From CALIBK01 sp037444165 (GTDB lineage: Bacteria; Desulfobacterota; BSN033; UBA1163), in contig JBBIMX010000034.1 of assembly GCA_037444165.1 (NCBI GenBank), positions 1 to 28,384 of the forward strand: a stretch of DNA of 28,384 nucleotides, written 5' to 3'. The stretch's first letter is position 1; each line of letters opens with the position of its first letter. A model generated the notes under the pieces. The model made no database searches. It was not told the DNA's origin and worked only from the letters and a program-made list of their open reading frames with translations. The translations under genes and the position numbers were made by a program. Shown here piece by piece: positions 1-8,088 of the stretch.

Positions 1-1
1 T

Positions 2-82
2 CTCGGGCTTATTCCCCACTTCTTAATGAGGGATTACGAGGAGATAAAAAAATGGGTTGAATTTTTTTTAAAAAAGGGATAG
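2..82 (+). CDS. C-terminal fragment of an unidentified protein (cut by window edge)
   Basis: An open frame enters from the left edge and stops at TAG (80-82), giving the last 26 residues of a protein. The end is amphipathic and basic (key residues W-V-E-F-F-L-K-K-G at the terminus), like a terminal helix of a soluble protein. The next gene starts 48 nt downstream on the same strand with its own ribosome-binding site, which fits a real upstream gene. Too little remains to name a family. The frame could also be chance, as it is short and AT-rich at the end. Confidence 0.4.
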   Translation, partial: LGLIPHFLMRDYEEIKKWVEFFLKKG

Positions 83-130
83 GGTGTTAAATCGGAGTAT
101 GGAAAAATTAAAAAAAGGGGGTGAAGAATT

Positions 131-1330
131 ATGAAGAAGATTGGGGTGTTAGGCTGGATCTTAATTGGTTTCGCTTTGGGAATCATTGTAGGTGCCATTG
201 TGGGGAAACCTATTACGGTGATTCGACCCTTGGGAACACTATTTATCAATCTTTTAAAGATGCTCATTGTTCCTCTGGTTTTTTCCACTCTGGCTTATGG
301 AGTATCCACCTTTTCGGGAGCCAAGTTAGGCAAGATGTTTGGGAAGACTTTCTTCTTTTATTACTTCACCGGGATTGTGGCGATGATTGTAGCGCTCATT
401 ATCGCCGGAATAAGTGGGACCGGGACAGGATTTCCCATCGGAGAGTTGAAGAAGATCGAGATCAAGCCTCCTCCCAAGTTGGTCGATGTGGGTTTGGCAA
501 TCATCCCCACCAATCCCATCGAATCATTGGCCAAAGGGGATATCCTTCCAATTATCTTTTTTGCCATCTTCCTTGGAATCTCGATTGCCGCGGCAGGGAA
601 AGCGGCTGAACCCCTGAAGGATTTCTTAGGGGCCCTGGCAGAAGCGATGTATAAGCTTGTGGGCTATGTCCTGTGGTATGGACCGATTGGAGTCTTTGCC
701 CTGATTGCGGTGACCGTTGGAACCCATGGCCTCTCTGTCCTTAAACCCTATGCCTATCTCATCTTTCTGGTCTATCTTGCCTGTGCTATTCAAATCTTTG
801 TGGTCTATGCAGGTCTTCTGAGGGCATTTGGGATCAAACCCTATCGTTATCTGAATAAGATCAAAGAGGCTCCCATCTTTGCCTTTACGACCTGTAGCAG
901 TTCAGCCACTCTTCCGGTCACAATGAGGGTCACCAGGGATGCGGGAGTCTCCAATGAAACGACCAGTTTTGTTCTCCCTATGGGAGCTACAGTCAATATG
1001 GATGGCACAGGGATGTATCAGGCGATTACGGCTATCTTTCTTGCCAATGCCTTTAATGTTCAGCTTACTTTTTACCACTATATTATCATTGCGATCACAG
1101 CGCTTCTTGCTTCGATTGGAACGGCTGGTGTTCCAGGGGCAGGACTCATCATGCTGAGTATGGTATTGGGGGCAATTGGAGTTCCCCTCGATGGGATTGC
1201 CTTGGTTGCAGGGATAGATCGGATTCTGGATATGGCCCGAACCTCAATCAATGTGACGGATGATGCCGTGGCTGCCGCATTGGTCGGAAAGTCGGAGGGA
1301 GAGAAACTTCCCGAAGATCTCCTGGCATAA
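131..1330 (+). CDS. Dicarboxylate/amino acid:cation symporter (acidic amino acid type)
   Basis: Inner-membrane secondary transporter of the DAACS (glutamate/aspartate/C4-dicarboxylate) family, driven by Na+ or H+. The 399-residue length is normal, and hydrophobic segments run throughout. Family hallmarks are present: the serine-rich hairpin loop CSSSATLP at 255-262, NMDGT at 289-293, the second hairpin GTAGVPGAG near 330-338, and the final binding helix with D367, R370 and N374. In the archaeal homologue GltPh the equivalent Asp, Arg and Asn bind the substrate amino group and side-chain carboxylate, so aspartate or glutamate is the likely cargo rather than a neutral amino acid. The start is supported by a purine-rich AGGGGGTGA site ending about 7 nt before the ATG. 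A strong terminator follows the gene. Substrate is inferred, not proven. Confidence 0.93.
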   Translation: MKKIGVLGWILIGFALGIIVGAIVGKPITVIRPLGTLFINLLKMLIVPLVFSTLAYGVSTFSGAKLGKMFGKTFFFYYFTGIVAMIVALIIAGISGTGTGFPIGELKKIEIKPPPKLVDVGLAIIPTNPIESLAKGDILPIIFFAIFLGISIAAAGKAAEPLKDFLGALAEAMYKLVGYVLWYGPIGVFALIAVTVGTHGLSVLKPYAYLIFLVYLACAIQIFVVYAGLLRAFGIKPYRYLNKIKEAPIFAFTTCSSSATLPVTMRVTRDAGVSNETTSFVLPMGATVNMDGTGMYQAITAIFLANAFNVQLTFYHYIIIAITALLASIGTAGVPGAGLIMLSMVLGAIGVPLDGIALVAGIDRILDMARTSINVTDDAVAAALVGKSEGEKLPEDLLA

Positions 1331-1344
1331 ACACTAAGTTCTAT

Positions 1345-1385
1345 TCCCTCCTTCCATTTTCGATAGGGTGGAAGGAGGGATTTTT
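1345..1385 (+). terminator. Intrinsic terminator after the symporter gene
   Basis: A perfect 12-bp inverted repeat (1345-1356 pairing with 1369-1380, loop of 12 nt) is followed by TTTTT. It lies 14 nt after the symporter stop codon and ends 13 nt before the racemase start, so the symporter is probably a separate transcript or is only partly read through into the next gene. Confidence 0.9.
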
Positions 1386-1398
1386 ATTTGAGGAGAGG

Positions 1399-2115
1399 AT
1401 GGGAGAAAAGATAATCGGAATTCTTGGAGGAATGGGACCGGAGGCCACCATTGATCTCTTTACAAAGATCGTTAAGGGGACAAAGGTGAAGAAGGATCAG
1501 GATCACTTTAGAATCCTGATTGATAATAATCCCAAGATTCCAGACCGAACCCGGGCTATCCAAGGGAAAGGTCCAAGCCCCCTTCCCCAGCTTATTCAAA
1601 GTGCAAGACTTCTGGAGGAGGCAGGGGCGGATTTCATCATCATTCCATGTGTCACCGCCCATTATTATTATGAACCCCTTAAGAAGAGGGTTCACATTCC
1701 CATCCTTCATATTATTGAAGAGACCGTCAAGTTCGTGGAGAAAAGATATAAGGGGATTCAAAAGCTGGGTCTCATCGCCACCACGGGAACCCTTCAGACA
1801 GGTCTTTTTCAGAAAGCCTTTTCTTCGACAGGGATAGGATTAATTCTTCCTTCCTCTGAGATCCAAAAAAGATATATTATGGAGGCCATCTATGGAAAGA
1901 AGGGAATTAAGACGATGGGTCCTTCCGAGGAATCCAGAGCGCTGATCATCAAAGCCGCTGAAAGGTTGATCCTTGAAGGGGCTCAAGCCATCATCGCAGG
2001 CTGCACAGAGGTTCCTTTGGTATTAAAAGAAGGGGATATTTCTGTCCCTGTGATTGATCCTGTCTCAATCCTTGCTCAAGCAGCGATGGCTAAAGCCAGA
2101 TCCTCAAAGAGATAA
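1399..2115 (+). CDS. Aspartate/glutamate racemase family protein
   Basis: Cofactor-independent racemase of the Asp/Glu superfamily, probably interconverting L- and D-aspartate (or a related acidic amino acid) by a two-cysteine mechanism. The protein has 238 residues, the normal length. The N-terminal GILGGMGPEAT signature is at about 7-17. Catalytic cysteine 1 is C84 in PCVTAHYY, and catalytic cysteine 2 is C202 in GCTE. The Asn that usually follows the first Cys (CNTAH) is Val85 here, which may shift specificity. An AGGAG site lies 3 nt before ATG. The preceding gene is a likely acidic amino acid symporter, so uptake and racemisation may be linked. Hydantoin racemase-like activity is an alternative but less likely given the GGMGPEAT start. 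Confidence 0.88.
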   Translation: MGEKIIGILGGMGPEATIDLFTKIVKGTKVKKDQDHFRILIDNNPKIPDRTRAIQGKGPSPLPQLIQSARLLEEAGADFIIIPCVTAHYYYEPLKKRVHIPILHIIEETVKFVEKRYKGIQKLGLIATTGTLQTGLFQKAFSSTGIGLILPSSEIQKRYIMEAIYGKKGIKTMGPSEESRALIIKAAERLILEGAQAIIAGCTEVPLVLKEGDISVPVIDPVSILAQAAMAKARSSKR

Positions 2116-2118
2116 CTA

Positions 2119-3093
2119 ATGGGTATCCAGATCGTTGAAAAAATCTATAGGATTGAGCTTCCTATCCCTTTCCCTTTGAAGACAACCAATGTCTTCTTCA
2201 TTGATGAGCCTCCAAGGACACTCATTGATACGGGGATTAAAACTGAGGCCTCCTTTGAGGCCTTAAGAAAGGGATTGGAAAAGATTGGCTTCTCCATCCA
2301 ATCCATCGAAAGAGTGCTCATCACCCATGGTCATATTGACCACTATGGGCAGGCTAAAAAAATCGCCTCGATGTCAGGGGCTCCCATCTCTCTCCATCCA
2401 AAGGAATATGGAAGGATTCGATCGATGATTCATTCTTTTGGTTTATTAAGATCCATTCTTTTGAGAAATGGAGCCCCTGAAGCATTGGTCAGCCAAATCA
2501 TCCATTATATTGAAGCAGCCCAGAAGATGGCCGATCCCTTAGAAGAAGCCCTCTTCCTTAATGATGGGGATATCATTCCCTTTGATTCCATGACTTGGAA
2601 GGTGATCCATTGTCCGGGACACAGCCCGGGTCTTCTCTGTTTCTACTGGCCGGAGAAGGGGATTCTTTTTACCGGAGATCATCTGCTCAAGGAGATTACC
2701 CCCAATCCATTTTTGAATATTCGAGAAGCGGGAGCCCCCGTGGGTTATCCGAGCCTTAAAGAATATCTAAGCTCTTTAAGGAAGATTGAAAGATATGACC
2801 TTTCTCTTTTGCTCCCAGGTCATGGAGAAGAGGTGAGGGATCCCAAGGGTTTGATTCAATCCATTCTCACCCATCACAAAGAACGAATGGAGCATGTCGT
2901 TTCCTCTCTTTTGAAAGGGCCGAAGACTCCCTTCGAGATCACCATGGATCTGTTCCCAGACGTTCCACCTTTCGAAGTCTTTTTGGGGATCTCTGAAGCC
3001 GTAGGTCATTTAGAGATTTTAAAGGAAGAGGGGAGGGTAAGGGTTTTTGAGAGAGAGGGCAGGGATTATTATGAATTAGAAGCATTTCAATAG
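2119..3093 (+). CDS. MBL-fold metallo-hydrolase with C-terminal helical domain
   Basis: Cytoplasmic metallo-beta-lactamase-fold hydrolase of 324 residues. The metal site motif HGHIDH is at 70-75, followed by downstream ligands in a CPGHSPG loop, a TGDH motif and LPGHGE. After the MBL core (about 1-240) comes a helical, winged-helix-like segment of about 80 residues, an arrangement known in LACTB2-like hydrolases. No signal peptide is seen. The gene starts 3 nt after the racemase stop with only a weak purine-rich site, so it is probably co-transcribed and translationally coupled. The substrate cannot be told from sequence: thioesterase, glyoxalase-II-like or nuclease activity are all possible for this fold. 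Confidence 0.85.
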   Translation: MGIQIVEKIYRIELPIPFPLKTTNVFFIDEPPRTLIDTGIKTEASFEALRKGLEKIGFSIQSIERVLITHGHIDHYGQAKKIASMSGAPISLHPKEYGRIRSMIHSFGLLRSILLRNGAPEALVSQIIHYIEAAQKMADPLEEALFLNDGDIIPFDSMTWKVIHCPGHSPGLLCFYWPEKGILFTGDHLLKEITPNPFLNIREAGAPVGYPSLKEYLSSLRKIERYDLSLLLPGHGEEVRDPKGLIQSILTHHKERMEHVVSSLLKGPKTPFEITMDLFPDVPPFEVFLGISEAVGHLEILKEEGRVRVFEREGRDYYELEAFQ

Positions 3094-3116
3094 TTCTCAA
3101 TCATTCCATAACGGCT

Positions 3117-4484
3117 ATGTTTCCTGAGTTTCTTCCTCCCTATAGTATCGGTCCTTTTATTGGTTTTATCACCTATGCTGTCCTTTCTCTTCTTTCCCTT
3201 ATGATCCTCCTCATCTATCGAACCTATCGACCTCTTTGGGCTCTTTTTACCTTCTACCTCCTCTCTGCCCTCCTCTTCTTTGGTTGGTTGATTTATAGTT
3301 TCCAGAGATCTCCCCTTTCTATTCTTTCAGGTTATCGAATCGATCTCGCCTCTCTGGCCCTTTTGCCTTCGAGCTGGATCTGGTTTGTTTCGTCACTGAC
3401 GGGAAAGCGAATAGGAGGGCTATCTAAATGGATGATCAGATTGAGTCTCCTGCTGGCTTTCCTCGCTCTTGTGGGGCAAGGACCCTGGCTCTTAGGACTT
3501 CCTCTTGAATCCCATCAGGTTGATCCTCATATCTTGAGACCTCAATCGAAGATGTTAAAACCGGCTATCTATCTTTACTGTTTCTTAAGCGGCCTCTTTT
3601 ATTCCATATGGAGCATGGGAAGACTTTTCCGGAGCCAAACGCCCAGGCCTGTCTATTTTTTCCCCATTGGAATTGGTCTACTTCTCTGGTTCTTGGGAGG
3701 ACTCCATGATGGTCTTCGTTCCATGGGGATGGTTATCCTCGTAAAACCCCAGATCCTCTGGTTGACCTCTTTTTGGCTCTCCTTATCTTTAACCATGGCG
3801 GTGGCGCTCCATTTCCATTCCTTGGAGAAGGCCATTCGTGAAACCCGGGATGTGTTTGAGAAATTTGTTCCGCCCGCCTACCTTCGCCGCATTGCAACCC
3901 ATGGCTTGGGATCGATTCGGTTGGGCAAAGCAGACCTTCAGGAGGTTACCATCCTCTGTGCCGATATTCGGGGGTTCACTAAGCTCTCAGCCCAACTCCA
4001 TCCTGATGAGCTGATCCAATTGGTCAATCGACTCTATGGGGGACTCTCTCAAAGCATCGAGAGATGGCAAGGAGTGATTGATAAATTCTTGGGGGATGCC
4101 CTTCTCTGTATCTTTGAAGGAGAAGACTCCTCATGGCGAGCCCTTGCCTGCGGTGTAGAAATCCTTTCTGAAACAGAATCGTTTAACAGGACTTGGAGTT
4201 CTTCAAATCACTCCATTCAAATCGGAATCGGAATTCATCGAGGCCCGGCTGTCCTGGGAACAATTGGATCCTCCAGGCGAATGGATTCAACCGTATTGGG
4301 TCTTACAGTCAATTTAGCAAAACGGCTTGAAGAATTAACCCAGCCCATGGGAGCCAAGATTCTCATTTCCAAGGAGGTGGCTCGATCCCTTCCCCCCGAA
4401 CACCCTTACTGCCTCCGACACCTCGGGGAGGTTTCGGTCAAAGGGAATCCAGTCCCGATGAGCGTTTTTGAAGTGATCCGATAA
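3117..4484 (+). CDS. Membrane-bound class III adenylate cyclase
   Basis: Signal-transduction enzyme that should make cAMP from ATP. The 455-residue protein has a hydrophobic N-terminal half (about 12-235, roughly seven membrane segments) and a C-terminal class III cyclase domain (about 270-455). Metal-binding aspartates are D283 (CADIRGF) and D327 (FLGD). The adenine-specifying pair appears as K323 (DKFLGD) and D390 (RMDST), and the transition-state pair as N399 and R403 (VNLAKRLE). All catalytic positions are therefore present, which favours an active adenylate cyclase over a guanylate cyclase. The segment KFVPPAYLRRI joining membrane and catalytic parts is common in bacterial cyclases of this type. 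No Shine-Dalgarno site is visible before the ATG, 23 nt after the previous stop. The ligand of the membrane part is unknown. Confidence 0.88.
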   Translation: MFPEFLPPYSIGPFIGFITYAVLSLLSLMILLIYRTYRPLWALFTFYLLSALLFFGWLIYSFQRSPLSILSGYRIDLASLALLPSSWIWFVSSLTGKRIGGLSKWMIRLSLLLAFLALVGQGPWLLGLPLESHQVDPHILRPQSKMLKPAIYLYCFLSGLFYSIWSMGRLFRSQTPRPVYFFPIGIGLLLWFLGGLHDGLRSMGMVILVKPQILWLTSFWLSLSLTMAVALHFHSLEKAIRETRDVFEKFVPPAYLRRIATHGLGSIRLGKADLQEVTILCADIRGFTKLSAQLHPDELIQLVNRLYGGLSQSIERWQGVIDKFLGDALLCIFEGEDSSWRALACGVEILSETESFNRTWSSSNHSIQIGIGIHRGPAVLGTIGSSRRMDSTVLGLTVNLAKRLEELTQPMGAKILISKEVARSLPPEHPYCLRHLGEVSVKGNPVPMSVFEVIR

Positions 4485-4498
4485 GATGGGGCATCCTT

Positions 4499-5656
4499 TT
4501 AGAAGAGGCTAAATTTCAGATATTTTCGGGGTTGCTCTTTGATCTCTTTTATCAACTTTTTCAACTCAGAGGCGGTCTCCTTGAACTCCACCACGGTTTC
4601 TCTTAATTCCCTCACCATCTCCCTATCTCTGAGGAGCGCTCCGGCCAATCCCTCTCCTTGATCCATCTTTTCCAGGATGGCATTTAATCGAATCGCTCCC
4701 TGATCGAGATGGTCATAGAGTTGAGGGTTCTCGATGAGCCGTTGAAGCGTCCCCTCTCTTTCGTTTAATCGCTGGCTGAAGGCCTCGAGTGTCGAAATAG
4801 TCGTATCCATTTTTTTACCAACATTCTCAATGGTTCTATCCATTTTTTGGCCGACCTCTTCAAGGGTAGAAACCACCCTCACGGTTTTTTCATAAAGGGA
4901 GGGATCTTCGATCAGTCTTTTTAGAGTCCCTGGACTTTCACGAATTTCTTTTGCAAAGGCCTCTATGGTAGAAATGGTAGAAGTCATTTTTTGGTAGAGG
5001 GTCGGGTCTTCGAGAAGACGTTTCAAGGTTCCTCTGGATTGTTTAATCTCTTCAAGGGTAAGAGAAAGGTTTTTTGCAGTTCGATCCAGGTGATCATAAA
5101 TGGACGGATTGGTTAGAAGTTTGGCCATCGTCCCTTCTCCGGTCTCAATTTTGACAATGAGATTGTCCAGTTTCTGGATAAAGTCTCCTATCTTTCCAAT
5201 GGAGATGGAAGCCGTCTCCATCACATCTGAGAATTCAAGGGGAATCGTTCCCCTGATCATCTCTCCAGCGCGAATCGGTTCTGCCTGAGGGGAGCCTGCT
5301 GTCAATTCGACATATTTGTCCCCTAAGAGCCCCATCGTCATCACACTGGCCTGTGCATCCCGTCTCATATAATCAAGGATCTTCTTTTGAATGGAGATGG
5401 TCACAATGGCTCCGAGGGTTGGGCTCAATTGAATTTCCTTGACCGATCCAACCTCCGTTCCAAAAATCCAGACAGGAGCTCCTTTTCGGAGTCCCCTTAC
5501 ATCTCGAAACTGAGCCTTCAATTCAACCCTCGGAATAAAGAGATTTTCGATCTTTCCTGCAAAAAAGACAGAGAGGAGTAGAATGAGAAGGGACAGACTG
5601 ATGACCAGCCCGACCTTCAATTTAGACCATCTCAGCTTCTTTTTCATATCGAACAT
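4499..5656 (-). CDS. mlaD: MCE/MlaD domain lipid-transport protein with C-terminal repeats
   Basis: Substrate-binding component of an Mla-type phospholipid ABC transporter, anchored in the inner membrane and facing the periplasm. An N-terminal membrane helix lies at about 13-33 and the MCE domain at about 40-120. The remainder is long and helical with five related segments: GT-L-L-DP-LY type motifs at about 174-188, 209-222, 243-256 and 302-315, and a degenerate copy near 335-348. At 385 residues it is about twice the length of E. coli MlaD (about 180), closer to long MCE proteins whose helical tails form periplasmic tubes. The start is well fixed by AAGGAGG 8 nt upstream. It is the last gene of mlaE-mlaF-mlaD. 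No mlaC or mlaB is present in the window. Confidence 0.88.
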   Translation of the reverse strand: MFDMKKKLRWSKLKVGLVISLSLLILLLSVFFAGKIENLFIPRVELKAQFRDVRGLRKGAPVWIFGTEVGSVKEIQLSPTLGAIVTISIQKKILDYMRRDAQASVMTMGLLGDKYVELTAGSPQAEPIRAGEMIRGTIPLEFSDVMETASISIGKIGDFIQKLDNLIVKIETGEGTMAKLLTNPSIYDHLDRTAKNLSLTLEEIKQSRGTLKRLLEDPTLYQKMTSTISTIEAFAKEIRESPGTLKRLIEDPSLYEKTVRVVSTLEEVGQKMDRTIENVGKKMDTTISTLEAFSQRLNEREGTLQRLIENPQLYDHLDQGAIRLNAILEKMDQGEGLAGALLRDREMVRELRETVVEFKETASELKKLIKEIKEQPRKYLKFSLF

Positions 5657-5675
5657 TTCTTATCCCTCCTTGAGA

Positions 5676-6407
5676 TTAGGGGAAACGGAGTTCTTTTAAG
5701 AAAATTTTGATCTCCAAGAGGTCGGATTGCAGCATCCCCTCTTTGTCTCCATCAAACAGGATTCTTCCAGATTTCAAAAACATAAACCGCTCGGCCAGTT
5801 TAAAGGCATCGAAGATCTTATGGGTGACGACGATAAAACCCCTCCCTTTGGAGGAAAGGCTGAGAATCAATTGACAGATGATATCCGCATTGACAGGATC
5901 GAGTCCAGAGGTAGGTTCATCGTAGAGAAACATCTTGGGCTCGAAAGCCGCCAGGGAGCGCATGATCGCCACTCTTCGATGCATTCCTCCACTCAGTTCC
6001 TCCGGCATCAAATCCATTGCCTCCTCCAATCCCACCCCTCTTAACAATTCTCTCACCTTCTGATCGATCTCCTCTTCACCCATCCGCGTATACTCTCTCA
6101 GCGGGAAAGCCACATTCTCTTTCACCGTCAGGGAATCAAAGAGGGCCCCTTCCTGAAAGACGATACTGAATTTGGTTCGGATCTCTCGAAGTTCCTCTTC
6201 TTTCTTGTCTGTGATATCCACTCCATCGATCCAGATTCTTCCAGAATCGGGTTTCAATAAACCGAGGATCAATTTCAAAATGGTGGTCTTTCCATCCCCG
6301 CTTCCACCGAGGATGGCCACCTTCTCCTTTTCCTCTATAGAAAAACTCATCTCTTTAAGAACCGGCCGAGAACCATAAGAGAAAGAGACACGATCAAAGA
6401 GGATCAT
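5676..6407 (-). CDS. mlaF: Mla-type lipid ABC transporter ATP-binding protein
   Basis: Cytoplasmic ATPase that powers MlaE-MlaD lipid transport between inner and outer membrane. The 243-residue protein carries the Walker A motif GGSGDGKTT at 34-42, Q-loop near 85, signature LSGG at 138-141, Walker B MFLYDEP at 159-165 and a switch histidine (VTH) late in the domain. Asp at the x position of the P-loop is unremarkable for this family. Its ATG overlaps the mlaE stop as ATGA (6407-6404), so the two are translationally coupled. The mlaD gene follows after 19 nt. Confidence 0.9.
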   Translation of the reverse strand: MILFDRVSFSYGSRPVLKEMSFSIEEKEKVAILGGSGDGKTTILKLILGLLKPDSGRIWIDGVDITDKKEEELREIRTKFSIVFQEGALFDSLTVKENVAFPLREYTRMGEEEIDQKVRELLRGVGLEEAMDLMPEELSGGMHRRVAIMRSLAAFEPKMFLYDEPTSGLDPVNADIICQLILSLSSKGRGFIVVTHKIFDAFKLAERFMFLKSGRILFDGDKEGMLQSDLLEIKIFLKELRFP

Positions 6408-7171
6408 ACCGTGAACCCCAAGAGATAGAGCAGGATCCGGGTTAACAGAAAGTCAGCGATGATAATCGTGATGAACGAGATGACGACGGCTTTTGTCGTC
6501 GTTCGACGAAGACCGATCGCCCCCCCTTTGGTCGAAAGACCCATATAACAACTGATACAGGCAATGAGGTATCCAAAGATAAACGGTTTAATGGAGCCTG
6601 CCAGGACATTTTCATAAACCAGAACCTCCCGGATCGAGCTCCAGTAGAACGCTCCACTTTGATGACTTACAAAGACAGCAATATAATAGGCACCCATCAG
6701 GGAAGCCGCATCTCCAATGATCGTGAGGACAGGAAGCATGACGAGAGCACTCAGAATCCTTGGAACGACCAATTTTTTGATGGGATCCAGACCAAATACT
6801 CTCAGCGTATCCACTTGATGGCCTAAAACCATCGATCCTAACTCAGAGGCCATTCCAGATCCTACCCTTCCAGCAAAAACCACCGCTGTGAGCACAGGGC
6901 CAATTTCCCGAATGATCGAAATTCCAACTACCTTCCCTGTATACATTTTAAGTCCTACGCGGGAAAGTTCCGCTGAGAGTTGAAGGGAAAGGGCCATTCC
7001 GATGAAAAGGGAGATGAGGAGGATGATCAAGAGGGAACCGGTTCCGGCATAGTCCATCTGTTCGATAAGGTCTTTATAATAGAAAGGCCTCTTTCCTATT
7101 GCTACAAGCCCCCGGAACGAAAGAAGATAAAAGTCTTGGAGGTCACTTAAAAATTCTTTGGCTCGAAACGT
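6404..7171 (-). CDS. mlaE: Mla-type lipid ABC transporter permease, probable ACG start
   Basis: Inner-membrane permease of the MlaFED lipid transporter. From the first ATG (7057) the frame gives only 217 residues and lacks the N-terminal amphipathic helix and RPFYxxDLIEQMD segment typical of MlaE. That missing segment (key residues F-L-S-D-L, K-R-P-F-Y, D-L-I-E-Q) is encoded in the same open frame upstream, which runs to a TAG at 7217-7219 with no ATG, GTG or TTG. An ACG at 7169-7171 lies 5 nt after a perfect AAGGAGG (7177-7183). Starting there gives 255 residues, the family length. The core has the expected FAGRVGSGMASELG segment and several membrane helices. ACG start, or an ATG-to-ACG change, is inference; the N-terminal extension itself is read directly. 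Confidence 0.85.
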   Translation of the reverse strand, partial: TFRAKEFLSDLQDFYLLSFRGLVAIGKRPFYYKDLIEQMDYAGTGSLLIILLISLFIGMALSLQLSAELSRVGLKMYTGKVVGISIIREIGPVLTAVVFAGRVGSGMASELGSMVLGHQVDTLRVFGLDPIKKLVVPRILSALVMLPVLTIIGDAASLMGAYYIAVFVSHQSGAFYWSSIREVLVYENVLAGSIKPFIFGYLIACISCYMGLSTKGGAIGLRRTTTKAVVISFITIIIADFLLTRILLYLLGFTV

Positions 7172-7176
7172 AAAAC

Positions 7177-7183
7177 CCTCCTT
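7177..7183 (-). promoter_or_regulatory. Shine-Dalgarno site that sets the mlaE start
   Basis: AAGGAGG on the minus strand, a full match to the anti-Shine-Dalgarno core. Five nt downstream is an in-frame ACG and nothing closer to a canonical start. It has no other start codon to serve, since the ATG at 7057 is 119 nt away. Confidence 0.65.
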
Positions 7184-7239
7184 CTGGAAGAGAGCCTTCC
7201 ATTCAGGGTGGAAGATCTATTCAGGCAACGGTCAGGAGC

Positions 7240-8028
7240 TTAGTGAACAGTCCCTCCGGGCTTAAGGACAATCACTTTAGTCTGGGGGACCTCCTGCATG
7301 AGTTTCAGAAACTCTTCGACCGTCCCTGTGAGTACGGGAAAAGTCCCATAATGCATAGGGATCACATATTTCGATCCGAGGAGTTTGGCTCCGTAGGTAG
7401 CCTCTCTTGGATCCATCGTGTAGTGGCTTCCAATTGGGAGGAGAGAAAGCTCTGGTTTGTAGATCTCACCGATCAGCTTCATATCACTAAAGACGCCGGT
7501 ATCCCCTGCATGATAGATCGTAAACCCATTCTCCAGGCGAATGACAAAACCAGCTGGATCCCCTGTATAGATCACTTGATCTCCTTCTGTCACACTTGAG
7601 CTGTGAGTCGCATGGACCATCGTGATCGTCATTCCGTGAGTGGAATAGGTCCCTCCTTTATTCATGGCCACCACATTTTTGACCCCTTTCTTGGCCAGAT
7701 ATCTGCCCAGCTCGGGAATGACGATGACCTTGGCGTTTGTTTTTTCGGCTATACTCACCGTATCTCCCAAATGATCTCCATGGCCATGGGTTACGAGGAT
7801 GAGGTCCGCCTTCTCTACCGTTTTCATTTCAGGAGGGGTCTTTGGATTTCCACTGAGGAAGGGATCGATGTAGATGATCACCCCTTTGGGAGAGATCACC
7901 CGGAAGGCCGAGTGTCCTAAATAAGTGATTTTTGCCCCTTTTCCTATCTCCTCTGCAAAGAGGGATAAAGAAAACAGAAATAGAGAGAGACCTCCGAGCC
8001 ATAGTGCGAAAACCATCCTTCTCATCAT
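7240..8028 (-). CDS. Periplasmic UlaG/UPF0173-like MBL-fold metal-dependent hydrolase
   Basis: Metallo-beta-lactamase-fold protein related to the UPF0173 / L-ascorbate-6-phosphate lactonase group. An early GHSAF segment is followed by the metal motif HGHGDH (about 81-86), then HATHSSS, HAGDTG and a late MHYGTFP histidine. The N-terminus is a typical signal peptide (basic start, hydrophobic core, LFA then EE), so export to the periplasm is likely, unlike most cytoplasmic members. GAGGAGG sits directly against an upstream GTG (8034-8032), which is too close. ATG at 8028 (5 nt spacing) or 8025 (8 nt spacing) is the better start. It precedes mlaE by 68 nt on the same strand and may be the first gene of the lipid-transport operon. 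Substrate unknown. Confidence 0.85.
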   Translation of the reverse strand: MMRRMVFALWLGGLSLFLFSLSLFAEEIGKGAKITYLGHSAFRVISPKGVIIYIDPFLSGNPKTPPEMKTVEKADLILVTHGHGDHLGDTVSIAEKTNAKVIVIPELGRYLAKKGVKNVVAMNKGGTYSTHGMTITMVHATHSSSVTEGDQVIYTGDPAGFVIRLENGFTIYHAGDTGVFSDMKLIGEIYKPELSLLPIGSHYTMDPREATYGAKLLGSKYVIPMHYGTFPVLTGTVEEFLKLMQEVPQTKVIVLKPGGTVH

Positions 8029-8088
8029 CAACACCTCCTCTATTGGATAGGATAACTTAGTTTATCAAATTGGATGCGTTTTGAAAAG

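Noticed and set aside
7145..7202. ATG at 7202 (minus) as an alternative start in the mlaE upstream region
   Set aside because: It is in a different frame and stops after 19 codons, before the conserved permease sequence. It has no ribosome-binding site.
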